DNA of 36,241 bases, taken from IMG/VR virus record IMGVR_UViG_3300031251_000066, positions 1 to 36,241 of that record, one strand, 5' to 3'. Shown piece by piece: positions 16,117-23,703 of the stretch. Source of the DNA: a virus. The notes under the pieces are model-generated. The model was not told the origin of the DNA. It worked only from the letters and a program-made list of their open reading frames with translations, and ran no database searches. Made by a program: the position numbers and the translations under genes. Within the stretch, counting starts at the first letter, position 1. Each line of letters starts with the position of its first letter.

Positions 16117-16279
16117 AAGATTAGTTACAGGGGTTATAGCTAATCTTGTGAGTGTATATTAAATATAATATAAAGGTATAATGATTATATTTAAAAAATA
16201 CTAATTACCCTTATAAAAAGCTTAATCATATGTTATACGTAGAACTAAAACCTTTTTTCGAAAAAAGTAAGGAAGACCA
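16117..16279. promoter_or_regulatory. Divergent intergenic region upstream of tail sheath
   Basis: About 160 bp of very AT-rich DNA between the divergent 312-residue gene and the sheath gene. It must hold promoters for both directions, but it lacks a clear copy of the six-member element. A GTATATTAAAT stretch near 16150 is only loosely similar to its core. A 16-bp palindrome CTTTTTTCGAAAAAAG (16252-16267) sits just before the sheath ribosome-binding site (AAGGAAG), so it lies in the 5' leader. Late genes therefore probably use a different promoter class. Confidence 0.4.
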
Positions 16280-18370
16280 ATGGCAACAAATTATATAACT
16301 AATAATGTACCGCAGGCCATTCTTAATGGAATTGATGATAGAAGTATCACTCCATTATTACCGCAAGCGGAAGCAGTACCTATTCATTTACCTTTATTTT
16401 ATATTCAAGCTCCTTGGGGCCCTACTGAAGATATTGTATTATGTGGACCTGGTGACTTACCACGTATATTTGGTGATGCTACAGTTGATATCAGAGGTCC
16501 TTACCTAAACCATGCTACTGTATTAGCTAGACGAATTTTAGCTAAAGGCAACTCTGTATTTATTAAACGTATTGCTAGAGGACTATCAGTAACTACCAAT
16601 GGTGTAACTACAACTACTAATTTACCAGCTAACGCTAGTCTTACACTATTCGTTGAAGTAGATCATACCTCACCTGTATATCCTTTTATTCGGGATGATA
16701 ATGGCGCTGTTGTTACTGATGGTAATGGTGCACCTACTTATGGCACTACTCCAATTACCGGTGGTCGTACTTTAATATTTAGCTGGGTACCAACTGGTTC
16801 ATTGACTGAGCAAGATTTATCAGCACCTATGACGATTACTAATAGTGCTAATTTTACTTACCCACTATTGACAGTAACTGCCCCTTTTGTGGGTGCATTG
16901 GGTAATCAATATGGTATTAAACTTTGGACGGCTAATCAATTATCTTCACGCCCTGGTGACCCAGATATTATTAGTAATCAACAAGCTTTGATCTATAATG
17001 CACAATTGATGTTCCAACCACCAAATACATCTGCAGCTATTGTTAATGATGTACTAGGCGAAAGTAGTATTCAGTTCTGTTTGAAACCAAATGCTTATAA
17101 TTATAAAACTAATGCGGATCTGACTATTCAAAGTTTAGTTACTAATTATAATGATGATGGTATTAGCACTGGTACTTCACCTACATATGGCCCATTAGGG
17201 ACTGTAGAAGTACATGAAGCTAATTTAGAAGCTGTACTAAATATATTACTCAATGCTGAGAATGCTAACCTACCTACTGGTGCGGCACCCATTGAGTCAA
17301 TTTGGCTATTAGATCCATTTACAGCTATTGATTCCTCTGGTATTCCTTTCTATGGTTTCCAAGTATCTGATAGTGGTACTATTCTTAATGAAAGCTTTAC
17401 AGCTTATCTACAAGGTGGTAGTGATGGTGATCTTTCTAATGCTACTTTTGAATCACAAGTAAAATGGGAAATTGATAATAACTATCAGAACCCGGCATAC
17501 CCTTTGTTAGATTCTGCTAAATTCCCATTTAGCGCTATTTATGATACTGGCTTTAGTTTAGATGTAAAGATTAAACTATTTAAATGGATGGCTTTAAGAA
17601 AAGATATACATGTTGCGGTAGGTACTCATATCGTAGGTAGTCCACAATTATCTGTATCTGATGAAATATCAGTAGGTCTCGCCTTAAAATCTGCATTGAG
17701 TTTATACGCTGAGTCTGCATTATGGGGAACACCTGCGTGTAGAGCTGTAATTGTAGGTCAATCCGGTATATTGCTTAATGATGAATTTACTAAACCTGTA
17801 TCTTTGCTATTTGATTTAGCTGATAAACGTGCAAGTTATGCTGGTGCTGGTAATGGTAGTTTGAAACCAGGTTTGAGTTATAACCTTTCTCCATATAACC
17901 AAATTAGCTCAATGAAAAAGATAACTAATACTTATCTTACTAAAATAGCTAAAAATACTATTTGGGGAGAAGGCATTAACTATTGTCAATCATTTGATAT
18001 GCATAGTTATTTCTATCCAGCAATTCAAACTGTGTATGGTATTCAAAACTCTGTTTTGACTAGTGAAGTATTCATGCAAATTTGCTGTGATATTGAAAAA
18101 CAATCTGAAAGGGTTTGGTATGAATTGACAGGTAATGATAAAGATTCACCTGCTGTATTTATTAAAAAGTCTAATGATAGATTAATTGAATTGACAGATG
18201 GTAAATATGATAATAGAGTAAAAATTACTCCTAATACATATTACACTCCAGCTGACTCAGCTAGAGGTTATTCATGGACGCAAGATATTACAGTAGAAGG
18301 TAATGTAATGAAAACAGTTGCTTCTATTAATATCATTGTTAAACGTCAATCACCATCCACAGGAGGCTAA
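16280..18370 (+). CDS. Contractile tail sheath protein
   Basis: A 696-residue sheath protein, almost the length I recall for phiKZ gp29. It polymerises around the tail tube and contracts to drive it through the envelope. The N-terminus has FYIQAPWGPTEDIVLCGPGDLPRIFGDA (residues 41-68) and an RGPYLNHATVLARRILAKGNSVFIKRI segment, both in the style of sheath N-terminal domains. The C-terminal domain includes SSMKKITNTYLTKIAKNTIWG and an FDMHSYFYPAIQTVYG segment. The start has AAGGAAG 7 nt upstream. The gene is followed after 3 nt by the tube gene. Codon choice is visibly less AT-extreme than in the surrounding small genes, fitting high late expression. Confidence 0.9.
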   Translation: MATNYITNNVPQAILNGIDDRSITPLLPQAEAVPIHLPLFYIQAPWGPTEDIVLCGPGDLPRIFGDATVDIRGPYLNHATVLARRILAKGNSVFIKRIARGLSVTTNGVTTTTNLPANASLTLFVEVDHTSPVYPFIRDDNGAVVTDGNGAPTYGTTPITGGRTLIFSWVPTGSLTEQDLSAPMTITNSANFTYPLLTVTAPFVGALGNQYGIKLWTANQLSSRPGDPDIISNQQALIYNAQLMFQPPNTSAAIVNDVLGESSIQFCLKPNAYNYKTNADLTIQSLVTNYNDDGISTGTSPTYGPLGTVEVHEANLEAVLNILLNAENANLPTGAAPIESIWLLDPFTAIDSSGIPFYGFQVSDSGTILNESFTAYLQGGSDGDLSNATFESQVKWEIDNNYQNPAYPLLDSAKFPFSAIYDTGFSLDVKIKLFKWMALRKDIHVAVGTHIVGSPQLSVSDEISVGLALKSALSLYAESALWGTPACRAVIVGQSGILLNDEFTKPVSLLFDLADKRASYAGAGNGSLKPGLSYNLSPYNQISSMKKITNTYLTKIAKNTIWGEGINYCQSFDMHSYFYPAIQTVYGIQNSVLTSEVFMQICCDIEKQSERVWYELTGNDKDSPAVFIKKSNDRLIELTDGKYDNRVKITPNTYYTPADSARGYSWTQDITVEGNVMKTVASINIIVKRQSPSTGG

Positions 18371-18373
18371 GCA

Positions 18374-19222
18374 ATGCCTGTACTTATACCATCAAATGAT
18401 CCATTGCGTACACCTACTCTTGATATTGGAACAGGTGGACAGAATGGTATCTTAACCTCTCCATATCAGTGGACTAGTTCTGCTTTATATGTAAGACAAA
18501 AAATTATGGCAGTATTGATAGATGCTCCGGCTGCCATGGAATTTATGGAAAACCCAGATGCACAATTAGCCGCTTTAAAATCATTAATTGAATTGTTACC
18601 ACAAACAATTGATGGTTTAAACTCCTCTGTTACTTGGGACTATGATGGCCCTGCTGTAGGTAATGCTGGTGAGAAGTTTGAAGCTGTTATTAAAGCTAGT
18701 CGTGCAGCATCAGCTCCTTCTTTTACATGGGCTGATAAATATGGTATGGCTCTAACTAGATACTGGACAGAATATGGCCGTATGTTAATTAGTGACCCTG
18801 ATATGCAAGTACCTGGTATCGTAGCATCTACTAATTATGTTTCTGCTGGTAGCCCACCTATCTTACCAGAAATGCAATCTATGACTGTGTTGTTCTTTGA
18901 ACCAGATGTTACTATGACCAACGTGACAAACGCTTGGTTATGTACCAACATGATGCCTAAATCAGCAGGGGATATTATTGGTAAACGTGAGATTGGTGGT
19001 TCTAATGAAACACCTAATTTTACTATTGAATTTACAGCTCTTACTATTATTGGTAAAGCAGTAAATATCTTAGCTAAAAATTATTTAAGTACTTTGAAAT
19101 TAACAGATTTAAGACCTTTAGAGCTCTATGCTTATACAGATGGAGTTGATCCAACAGTAGCACAAGCAGCTACCGGTTTAGCTGAAGAAATTTCAAATGC
19201 TGTAATGCCTACTGGCGCATAA
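18374..19222 (+). CDS. Tail tube protein
   Basis: A 282-residue protein immediately behind the sheath gene, with a strong AGGAGG ribosome-binding site in the sheath's last codons. The sheath-tube order is the general rule in myophages, and phiKZ has it too (gp29-gp30 by memory). The protein has a mixed alpha/beta pattern. Recognisable stretches are the Gly-rich N-terminus (TPTLDIGTGGQNGI), SSVTWDYDGPAVGNAGEKFEA, and a segment FTIEFTALTIIGKAVNILAKNYL near the C-terminus. It would form the inner tube through which DNA passes. Assignment rests mainly on size and position. A 38-bp palindrome follows the stop. Confidence 0.8.
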   Translation: MPVLIPSNDPLRTPTLDIGTGGQNGILTSPYQWTSSALYVRQKIMAVLIDAPAAMEFMENPDAQLAALKSLIELLPQTIDGLNSSVTWDYDGPAVGNAGEKFEAVIKASRAASAPSFTWADKYGMALTRYWTEYGRMLISDPDMQVPGIVASTNYVSAGSPPILPEMQSMTVLFFEPDVTMTNVTNAWLCTNMMPKSAGDIIGKREIGGSNETPNFTIEFTALTIIGKAVNILAKNYLSTLKLTDLRPLELYAYTDGVDPTVAQAATGLAEEISNAVMPTGA

Positions 19223-19243
19223 AAAGAAATAAAAGATATAATT

Positions 19244-19281
19244 ATAGACTACTATACCACATATGTGGTATAGTAGTCTAT
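19244..19281. terminator. 38-bp perfect palindrome, bidirectional terminator
   Basis: Self-complementary 38 bp (left arm ATAGACTACTATACCACAT) between the rightward tube gene (ends 19222) and the leftward gene ending at 19286. It serves both convergent units. Confidence 0.8.
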
Positions 19282-19285
19282 TCTA

Positions 19286-19612
19286 TTATTTAAAATAAAA
19301 AGTTTTAGTATATTCTGGTGAATTCATAACATCTGATTGTTCTTCACGAAACATATATAATGTAAAAGAATATTTACACACATCCATAATATTGATTACT
19401 GTTGGAGGGTTATTTTCACTATATTCAAAAAATATACTGTTTGTTTTTTGCTGCCAGCCTAAATCTAATAACAATCTACAAAAATGATGATTATTTATAA
19501 ATTGTTTAGCACATTGTTCTGCTTTAATTTCAAATTCATTGAGTGTGGTAGCTATTGTACCAGACATAGTTGGATATGCATTTTTATTATGTAAATTATC
19601 CACCATAAACAT
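19286..19612 (-). CDS. Hypothetical protein, 108 aa
   Basis: Unrecognised soluble protein of mixed secondary structure (EIKAEQCAKQFINNHHFCRLLLDLGW in the middle, three Cys residues in all). The start has AGGGGAA about 6 nt upstream. It is the last of three leftward genes (20001-19286) ending at the 38-bp palindrome shared with the tail tube gene. No motif or membrane span. Confidence 0.6.
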   Translation of the reverse strand: MFMVDNLHNKNAYPTMSGTIATTLNEFEIKAEQCAKQFINNHHFCRLLLDLGWQQKTNSIFFEYSENNPPTVINIMDVCKYSFTLYMFREEQSDVMNSPEYTKTFYFK

Positions 19613-19621
19613 TTTATTCCC

Positions 19622-19855
19622 CTATCTTATCTTTTGTTTTATAGTATTATTCTTTTTCCTATTGAAAATGATTATTTTCATATTAATCTCATTTAATGTG
19701 ATAATTCCAAAGTTGACTTTATTAGTAACCGATCTTTGAATAATAGTGAATAGTGATACTCTTATTGAAGAATTGATTAATCTATCTATTTCATCTATTC
19801 TTAAATAATGATTAAGTTTATATTTTACTGGTTTTATCGTTGTTTTACTTTGCAT
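19622..19855 (-). CDS. Hypothetical basic protein, 77 aa
   Basis: A lysine/arginine/isoleucine-rich small protein ending in KKNNTIKQKIR. Its start (ATG at 19855, AGGAAT upstream) overlaps the end of the 55-residue gene by 22 nt, indicating co-translation. The basic character would suit nucleic-acid binding, but no fold is recognisable. Confidence 0.5.
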   Translation of the reverse strand: MQSKTTIKPVKYKLNHYLRIDEIDRLINSSIRVSLFTIIQRSVTNKVNFGIITLNEINMKIIIFNRKKNNTIKQKIR

Positions 19856-20001
19856 AGAATATTATTCCTAGCAGGATCATTCCCATTTAAATAATGAAAT
19901 AGAGATAACAGTTCTATTATCCTATTAGATATCTTTACTGAACCTGTTATATCCCAAACAATTCGTTGATAGACATGTTCATCGATATTTTTCTTAACCA
20001 T
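19834..20001 (-). CDS. Small hypothetical protein, 55 aa
   Basis: ORF opening MVKKNIDEHVYQRIVWDITG with AAGG 5-6 nt before the ATG at 20001. It ends 22 nt inside the next gene. The product is charged, probably helical, and has no membrane segment. It is the first gene of the three-gene leftward cluster behind the terminator at 20034-20065. I saw no copy of the promoter-like element upstream, so expression may depend on another promoter class or on read-through. Confidence 0.5.
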   Translation of the reverse strand: MVKKNIDEHVYQRIVWDITGSVKISNRIIELLSLFHYLNGNDPARNNILCKVKQR

Positions 20002-20033
20002 AAATACCTTATTAAAAATAAAAATAATAAAGA

Positions 20034-20065
20034 ATAGTAGGGGTGGATTAATCCACCCCTACTAT
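20034..20065. terminator. 32-bp perfect palindrome, terminator
   Basis: Self-complementary 32 bp (left arm ATAGTAGGGGTGGATT), starting 17 nt past the stop of the 129-residue gene at 20083-20472. It is the most G+C-rich stem among the window's palindromes and ends the leftward unit that starts at promoter-like copy E. Confidence 0.8.
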
Positions 20066-20082
20066 AATCACCTGCTTAAATC

Positions 20083-20472
20083 TTAATCTTCATCTTCTTC
20101 ATCTTCAGGATCAGACACATTATGCTGTGCATATAGAGTTTCTGCCCTAGCTAATACATTTTGCATTAGCTCTGATTGCTTATAATCTACCTGAGTCAAC
20201 AATTTCATTGATGGATCAATATAGATAGTACCAGTAGCCTGACCACCCATAGGAATATCATTGATTGATACCCCTACACCAGTACCATTACCAACACCAG
20301 TTTTTTCAGCAAAATCTAGAGCTGCATTAGCAATACTAGATAATTGCTTTTCCCGATATTCATCTACCACTGTAAACAGCTCTTCAGTAACACCTTCTGG
20401 AATATCTTTAAAGAATGCTTCTTTTGATACTGTACCAGTGCCTGTTTTTTCATTGAATTTTACTAATGACAT
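20083..20472 (-). CDS. Hypothetical acidic-tailed phage protein, 129 aa
   Basis: The N-terminal half is helical and charged. The middle carries a Gly-rich stretch (GVGNGTGVGVSINDIPMGGQATG, about residues 58-80) and the C-terminus is strongly acidic (DPEDEEDED). The start ATG has AGGAAG 6-7 nt upstream. The same frame stays open upstream without a stop through the DUF4326-like fragment to 20685, so a longer product from a non-ATG start is formally possible. By position after sheath and tube it may be a virion or assembly factor, but the strand is opposite and this is weak. Confidence 0.65.
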   Translation of the reverse strand: MSLVKFNEKTGTGTVSKEAFFKDIPEGVTEELFTVVDEYREKQLSSIANAALDFAEKTGVGNGTGVGVSINDIPMGGQATGTIYIDPSMKLLTQVDYKQSELMQNVLARAETLYAQHNVSDPEDEEDED

Positions 20473-20685
20473 TTTACTTCCTATTTCTAAGTTTAAATTA
20501 TTTACTACATTACATTTGTTTGATGTGTATTTTTTTATTTGTTCAGCTAGATACTCCTTTATTGTGTCACAATGACATTGTTTTGGATAGCAGAAGCATA
20601 GTAGAGTAATATCTTCTATTTTAGCTATATTAAGAATTCTATCAAGCTCTACTGTACTATCCTCATTACATAGATTGTCATTTTT
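20473..20685 (-). pseudogene. C-terminal fragment of a DUF4326-like protein
   Basis: Seventy-one sense codons without a usable start lie between the stop of the 259-residue gene and the start of the 129-residue gene, all in one frame. The translation contains ELDRILNIAKIEDITLLCFC followed by YPKQCHCDTIKEYLAEQI. The CxC..P..CH.D....L pattern is the C-terminal signature of DUF4326 proteins (LxCWC.P..CHgdvL). The N-terminal half of that domain is missing. I read it as a decayed gene. The alternative is an N-terminal extension of the 129-residue protein from a rare start codon. Confidence 0.6.
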
Positions 20686-21465
20686 TTAATTATCTGTATT
20701 TTCTAACAAGATTTCTAAATCAGAACCTGTATATCTTATTATTTCTTTGTTTTCAGACTCTGCAATGTGTTTCCACAACACTGATCTAAATTTAGAATAA
20801 GGGATATCATAGTATTGTCTATAAAAACTTAAATACCATCGAATAGTGTGTGCTGCTGTATCATTAAACACATGTAAATCCCTATTACTTTTGATTTTAA
20901 CCAACCATTTTTTTAATTCAGTTACTGGTATTACACTTAAGAACTTAGCTGCATCATCAACTAGCTCACGCATTTCTAATTGCATTTTTACAGCAGAAGA
21001 TCCTTTAGGGATTTTAGTAATGAACTTAGGCACATTATGAATATGTAAATGTCCCCATTTATCATCTTTATCTGAACCTAAAATTTCTTTATCTGTAATA
21101 AAGATATCTTTAATTCTAACAAAATCTAAAAATTTTATTATTTTTATAAAAGCCACAAACCATAAAGTATGTGGGATCTCTTCTAATATCTCTCTTTCAT
21201 TACCAAATACTACAGATGTAGGATTGCCTAAAGCATCAATAGATATTAATCCACCATACTTATTAAAGAACTCTCTACACTTAGCGCATTTGTACTCATC
21301 TCTTATTTCATCTGGTAAGCTAGAAATAAAAATATTATATAAGTAGTCAGTTGGTAAATCCGCTATAAAGAGATTTCTTACTGATAAAGTATTTGCTTTA
21401 AAAGTATTTTGAATATATTGTATTAATTCAGCATACTCTTCTTTATCTGATATTTTTGTCGACAT
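20686..21465 (-). CDS. Phage protein with CxxCRxFxxxYGGL motif, 259 aa
   Basis: A 259-residue protein whose most telling segment is YKCAKCREFFNKYGGLISID (about residues 57-76), a pattern I recall from a widespread phage family of unknown function in which a CxxCR.F...GGLV motif follows a helical N-terminus. Those proteins are usually longer, around 400 residues or more as I remember, so this copy may be C-terminally shortened; it ends just before the DUF4326 remnant. The two cysteines could bind metal. The 5' end overlaps the upstream gene by 23 nt. The function is unknown and the family call is tentative. Confidence 0.6.
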   Translation of the reverse strand: MSTKISDKEEYAELIQYIQNTFKANTLSVRNLFIADLPTDYLYNIFISSLPDEIRDEYKCAKCREFFNKYGGLISIDALGNPTSVVFGNEREILEEIPHTLWFVAFIKIIKFLDFVRIKDIFITDKEILGSDKDDKWGHLHIHNVPKFITKIPKGSSAVKMQLEMRELVDDAAKFLSVIPVTELKKWLVKIKSNRDLHVFNDTAAHTIRWYLSFYRQYYDIPYSKFRSVLWKHIAESENKEIIRYTGSDLEILLENTDN

Positions 21466-21841
21466 ATTGATATGCCCCCCAGTATGAGTTATTATTAAAT
21501 TCTAAGCCTTCACTAAGTGCAACGTAATTATCATTTAGAGCTATACTCCCTAAGTTATAAACAATACCATGTTCTGTATAAACAGACATTAGTTCTTTTG
21601 TACCAGATGGGTTTACTAAACCAGAGTAAGTGTTTCTTGTATTTTCTAGAGCTTGTATAAAAGCTACTGCAGCGCTAGTATACTCATCAATTATCACTCG
21701 CTTAGCTAAAATTAACTGAGTATTTATATGCCCAAATACCTCTTTATCCTGAATTGCTCCCGAAGAGATTCCATATTTAATTGATTTACTTAAATCATCA
21801 ATTGAGTAAAATTTACTAGGAGCGTAATAGTCATTACTCAT
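21443..21841 (-). CDS. Hypothetical protein, 132 aa
   Basis: Unrecognised. A helical N-terminal half (SIDDLSKSIKYGISSGAIQD, then a long Ala-rich helix around YTSAAVAFIQALENT) is followed by a more beta-like, Asn/Tyr-rich C-terminus. AAAGGAAG lies 6-7 nt before the ATG. The start overlaps the stop of the 48-residue gene (ATGA) and the 3' end overlaps the 259-residue gene, so all three share one message. Confidence 0.6.
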   Translation of the reverse strand: MSNDYYAPSKFYSIDDLSKSIKYGISSGAIQDKEVFGHINTQLILAKRVIIDEYTSAAVAFIQALENTRNTYSGLVNPSGTKELMSVYTEHGIVYNLGSIALNDNYVALSEGLEFNNNSYWGAYQYVDKNIR

Positions 21842-21984
21842 TGATTTCTTCCTTTATTGAATGTGGTTATAAGTGAGTGTGTTTTATCATACTGTAGTAA
21901 AGTTAATATACAACGGATTAATTCTTCTGCAGTAGCTTGCCCATAAGCATACCTTTCTAACACATTTAATACAAAAATATGCAT
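21838..21984 (-). CDS. Small hypothetical protein, 48 aa
   Basis: ORF opening MHIFVLNVLERYAYGQATAE with AGGAGT 6-7 nt before the ATG and an ATGA overlap with the next gene. The product is helical and amphipathic, without a convincing membrane span. It is the first gene after promoter-like copy E (44 nt), supporting its reality. Confidence 0.55.
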   Translation of the reverse strand: MHIFVLNVLERYAYGQATAEELIRCILTLLQYDKTHSLITTFNKGRNQ

Positions 21985-22027
21985 TTTATTACTCCTATTT
22001 AATTAAATTAATATAATCTAGCCTAAT

Positions 22028-22057
22028 AGATAATATATGTATATAAATTATTTGAAA
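22028..22057 (-). promoter_or_regulatory. Promoter-like element, copy E
   Basis: Minus-strand copy: TTTCAAA, spacer, TTTATATACATATATTAT, with the TATATTAT core at 22030-22037. It is nearly identical to copy F over the 3' half, where both read TTTATATACATATATTAT. It lies between the end of the 104-residue gene and the 48-residue gene it would drive. Confidence 0.55.
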
Positions 22058-22067
22058 TAAAATCTCA

Positions 22068-22382
22068 TTAATTTCTATATTCTAAATCTCTTCTATCAAC
22101 TAAATGTATTTCATATGCATCAAATATCTCTCTACAACTCTTAGTAGTTACATCACCGTATTCAACCCACCCAATAATGTGTGAGTTTATGTATTCTAAA
22201 CCCACTGATATATGTGTAGTTATAATACCAACATAAGGAGCTAAAATCTTTCTAGTTACTCCATTTGCAGGTTTAGCTCTACCAAACATATTTACTTGTA
22301 CTAACTCAATATTCTTTTCTGCTGCTAATTTAATCAATCTATTACTAGGACCTTCAGAGGCTATGTATGCAAACTTATTCAC
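22068..22382 (-). CDS. Hypothetical protein with GTG start, 104 aa
   Basis: Unrecognised soluble protein (alpha/beta pattern: NKFAYIASEGPSNRLIKLAA at the start, then NIELVQVNMFGRAKPANG). The start codon is GTG at 22382, supported by AAGGAAA 6 nt upstream and by the stop of the previous gene 1 nt away. No ATG alternative lies nearby. The opening, a strand then a Gly-containing turn then a helix, could be nucleotide-binding-like but lacks a clear signature. Confidence 0.6.
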   Translation of the reverse strand: MNKFAYIASEGPSNRLIKLAAEKNIELVQVNMFGRAKPANGVTRKILAPYVGIITTHISVGLEYINSHIIGWVEYGDVTTKSCREIFDAYEIHLVDRRDLEYRN

Positions 22383-22383
22383 G

Positions 22384-22680
22384 TTATTTCCTTATTTCTA
22401 AATTTAAAATATAATCTAAATACGTATTTATAAAAATAGTACTAAATAATTTATCAGTATTAAATATAACTACTGATCCATCTTGCATATGAAATATTAT
22501 TTCATAGTTTTCTTTAATTAATTTTATTATACTTTTATTTATTCCTTCTATAGCTAAATGATATTCTTTTAAAATTAAATCAATGAATAAAGGATTCTCT
22601 TTTAATATAATTATCTGACGTAGTTCCTTTAATAGATTAATTCTATTATTTAACTTATATAAATCAGATATTTGTGTCAT
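22384..22680 (-). CDS. Hypothetical protein, 98 aa
   Basis: Unrecognised. Helical N-terminus (KLNNRINLLKELRQIIILK), then a C-terminal segment EIIFHMQDGSVVIFNTDKLF resembling in style the C-terminal beta hairpins of the proteins encoded at 22829-23212 and 23209-23559. The ribosome-binding site is poor; translation is probably coupled to the 47-residue gene ending 2 nt upstream. Confidence 0.55.
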   Translation of the reverse strand: MTQISDLYKLNNRINLLKELRQIIILKENPLFIDLILKEYHLAIEGINKSIIKLIKENYEIIFHMQDGSVVIFNTDKLFSTIFINTYLDYILNLEIRK

Positions 22681-22682
22681 GT

Positions 22683-22826
22683 TTAAAGAGTATTATGAAC
22701 TGTGATATTATCACATTGTTGATATTGGTGCTCACGGCAATACACAGTTAATACTGTTATTATAAAAGTTAATAACAAAACAATTATTATAATAAGATTA
22801 CTTCTATATTGATGTATACTATGCAT
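22683..22826 (-). CDS. Small single-span membrane protein, 47 aa
   Basis: ORF opening MHSIHQYRSN followed by one long hydrophobic span (LIIIIVLLLTFIITVLTVY, residues 11-29) and a polar tail with two cysteines (CREHQYQQCDNITV). AGGAA lies 7 nt before the ATG and overlaps the end of the upstream gene; the next gene starts 2 nt after the stop. The layout (short basic N-terminus, one span, Cys-containing tail outside) fits a type II inner-membrane protein with a periplasmic tail. A role in lysis or superinfection control is possible but unsupported. Confidence 0.6.
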   Translation of the reverse strand: MHSIHQYRSNLIIIIVLLLTFIITVLTVYCREHQYQQCDNITVHNTL

Positions 22827-22828
22827 AT

Positions 22829-23212
22829 TTAATTCCTAGTAATATAAACTGTAATGAGTTGTTCTGGTTTAGAAATGAGTTTATTCATTTGTTGTATTTC
22901 ATCAAATGAACTATCTTTTGTAAAATAATAGATTTCTGTTTGTGTAGCTATTATTACTTTATGATTGTTTTGTTTACTTGGGGTTAATCGTCTAGTCATG
23001 TTAAAGGCAACATCTAAATAAACTATATTTAGATCAGATAACTCTGCTTCACATCCAGTGGTCTTAATGTTATCAATTGTTCTCCTCATATTTCTTAAAT
23101 CTAATAATGACTTAATTAACTGAATATTAATACGATCATAATCAGTTTCATTCTTTTTATTAAATAGATTTAGTAGTTGATCTTTTAACTTTTTTATCTT
23201 TATATCTATCAT
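22829..23212 (-). CDS. Hypothetical protein, 127 aa
   Basis: The ATG at 23212 (MIDIKIKKLK) has AAGG 8-9 nt upstream and overlaps the stop of the preceding gene (ATGA). The N-terminal part is a charged helix. The C-terminal part has KVIIATQTEIYYFTKDSSFD, a beta-strand pattern shared loosely with the neighbouring 98- and 116-residue proteins. The three may be diverged paralogues. Function unknown. Confidence 0.6.
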   Translation of the reverse strand: MIDIKIKKLKDQLLNLFNKKNETDYDRINIQLIKSLLDLRNMRRTIDNIKTTGCEAELSDLNIVYLDVAFNMTRRLTPSKQNNHKVIIATQTEIYYFTKDSSFDEIQQMNKLISKPEQLITVYITRN

Positions 23213-23559
23213 ATACAAACCTTTACAAATTCAGGTTTAAGCAAAAGAACATAGTTAATCTTTTTATATCGTAGTATATTAATTAAGTAATTAGGGTTTA
23301 TACTACTCAATTCCAAAGTAGAATCATTGTTCATAAAAATAAATCTTTCACCTGTAACATCAACTGTTATCATTTTAATTCTAGTTTTTAACAGTTTACA
23401 GAGAAGATCATATACTTCTAAAGCTTGATGGTTTATCTTTTCCATAATAGTTAGATAAGCTTTGGTATTTCTATTTCTAGGTATTAATTCTTTTAACCCA
23501 TTTAATCTATGTAATTTTAATTCTATTATTAGATTATCGGTATTTATATCTATAGCCAT
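23209..23559 (-). CDS. Hypothetical protein, 116 aa
   Basis: The ATG at 23559 (MAIDINTDNL) follows AATAGGAA. The protein has a helical N-terminal half and a C-terminal region with KMITVDVTGERFIFMNNDST. It is the first gene of the leftward unit 66 nt downstream of promoter-like copy F. The helical front, beta-hairpin back layout matches its two neighbours downstream, but no family is recognised. Confidence 0.6.
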   Translation of the reverse strand: MAIDINTDNLIIELKLHRLNGLKELIPRNRNTKAYLTIMEKINHQALEVYDLLCKLLKTRIKMITVDVTGERFIFMNNDSTLELSSINPNYLINILRYKKINYVLLLKPEFVKVCI

Positions 23560-23630
23560 TATCAATTCCTATTGATTAATATTATCAGAATATAATATTT
23601 AATAGTAATAATAGATTATATTGATCTATT

Positions 23631-23660
23631 AAATAATATATGTATATAAATAATTAGAAT
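23631..23660 (-). promoter_or_regulatory. Promoter-like element, copy F
   Basis: Minus-strand copy: ATTCTAA, spacer TTA, TTTATATACATATATTAT, with the core at 23633-23640, followed by TTAATAG. It is 66-70 nt upstream of the 116-residue gene start and directly beside the 38-bp palindrome that ends the protease unit. Confidence 0.55.
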
Positions 23661-23665
23661 AGAGC

Positions 23666-23703
23666 ATAGTAGACTAGTGTGCTGCAGCACACTAGTCTAC
23701 TAT
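23666..23703. terminator. 38-bp perfect palindrome, terminator
   Basis: Self-complementary 38 bp (left arm ATAGTAGACTAGTGTGCTG). It overlaps the TAG stop of the 144-residue gene at 23700, so the hairpin forms right at the end of the coding sequence. Confidence 0.8.
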
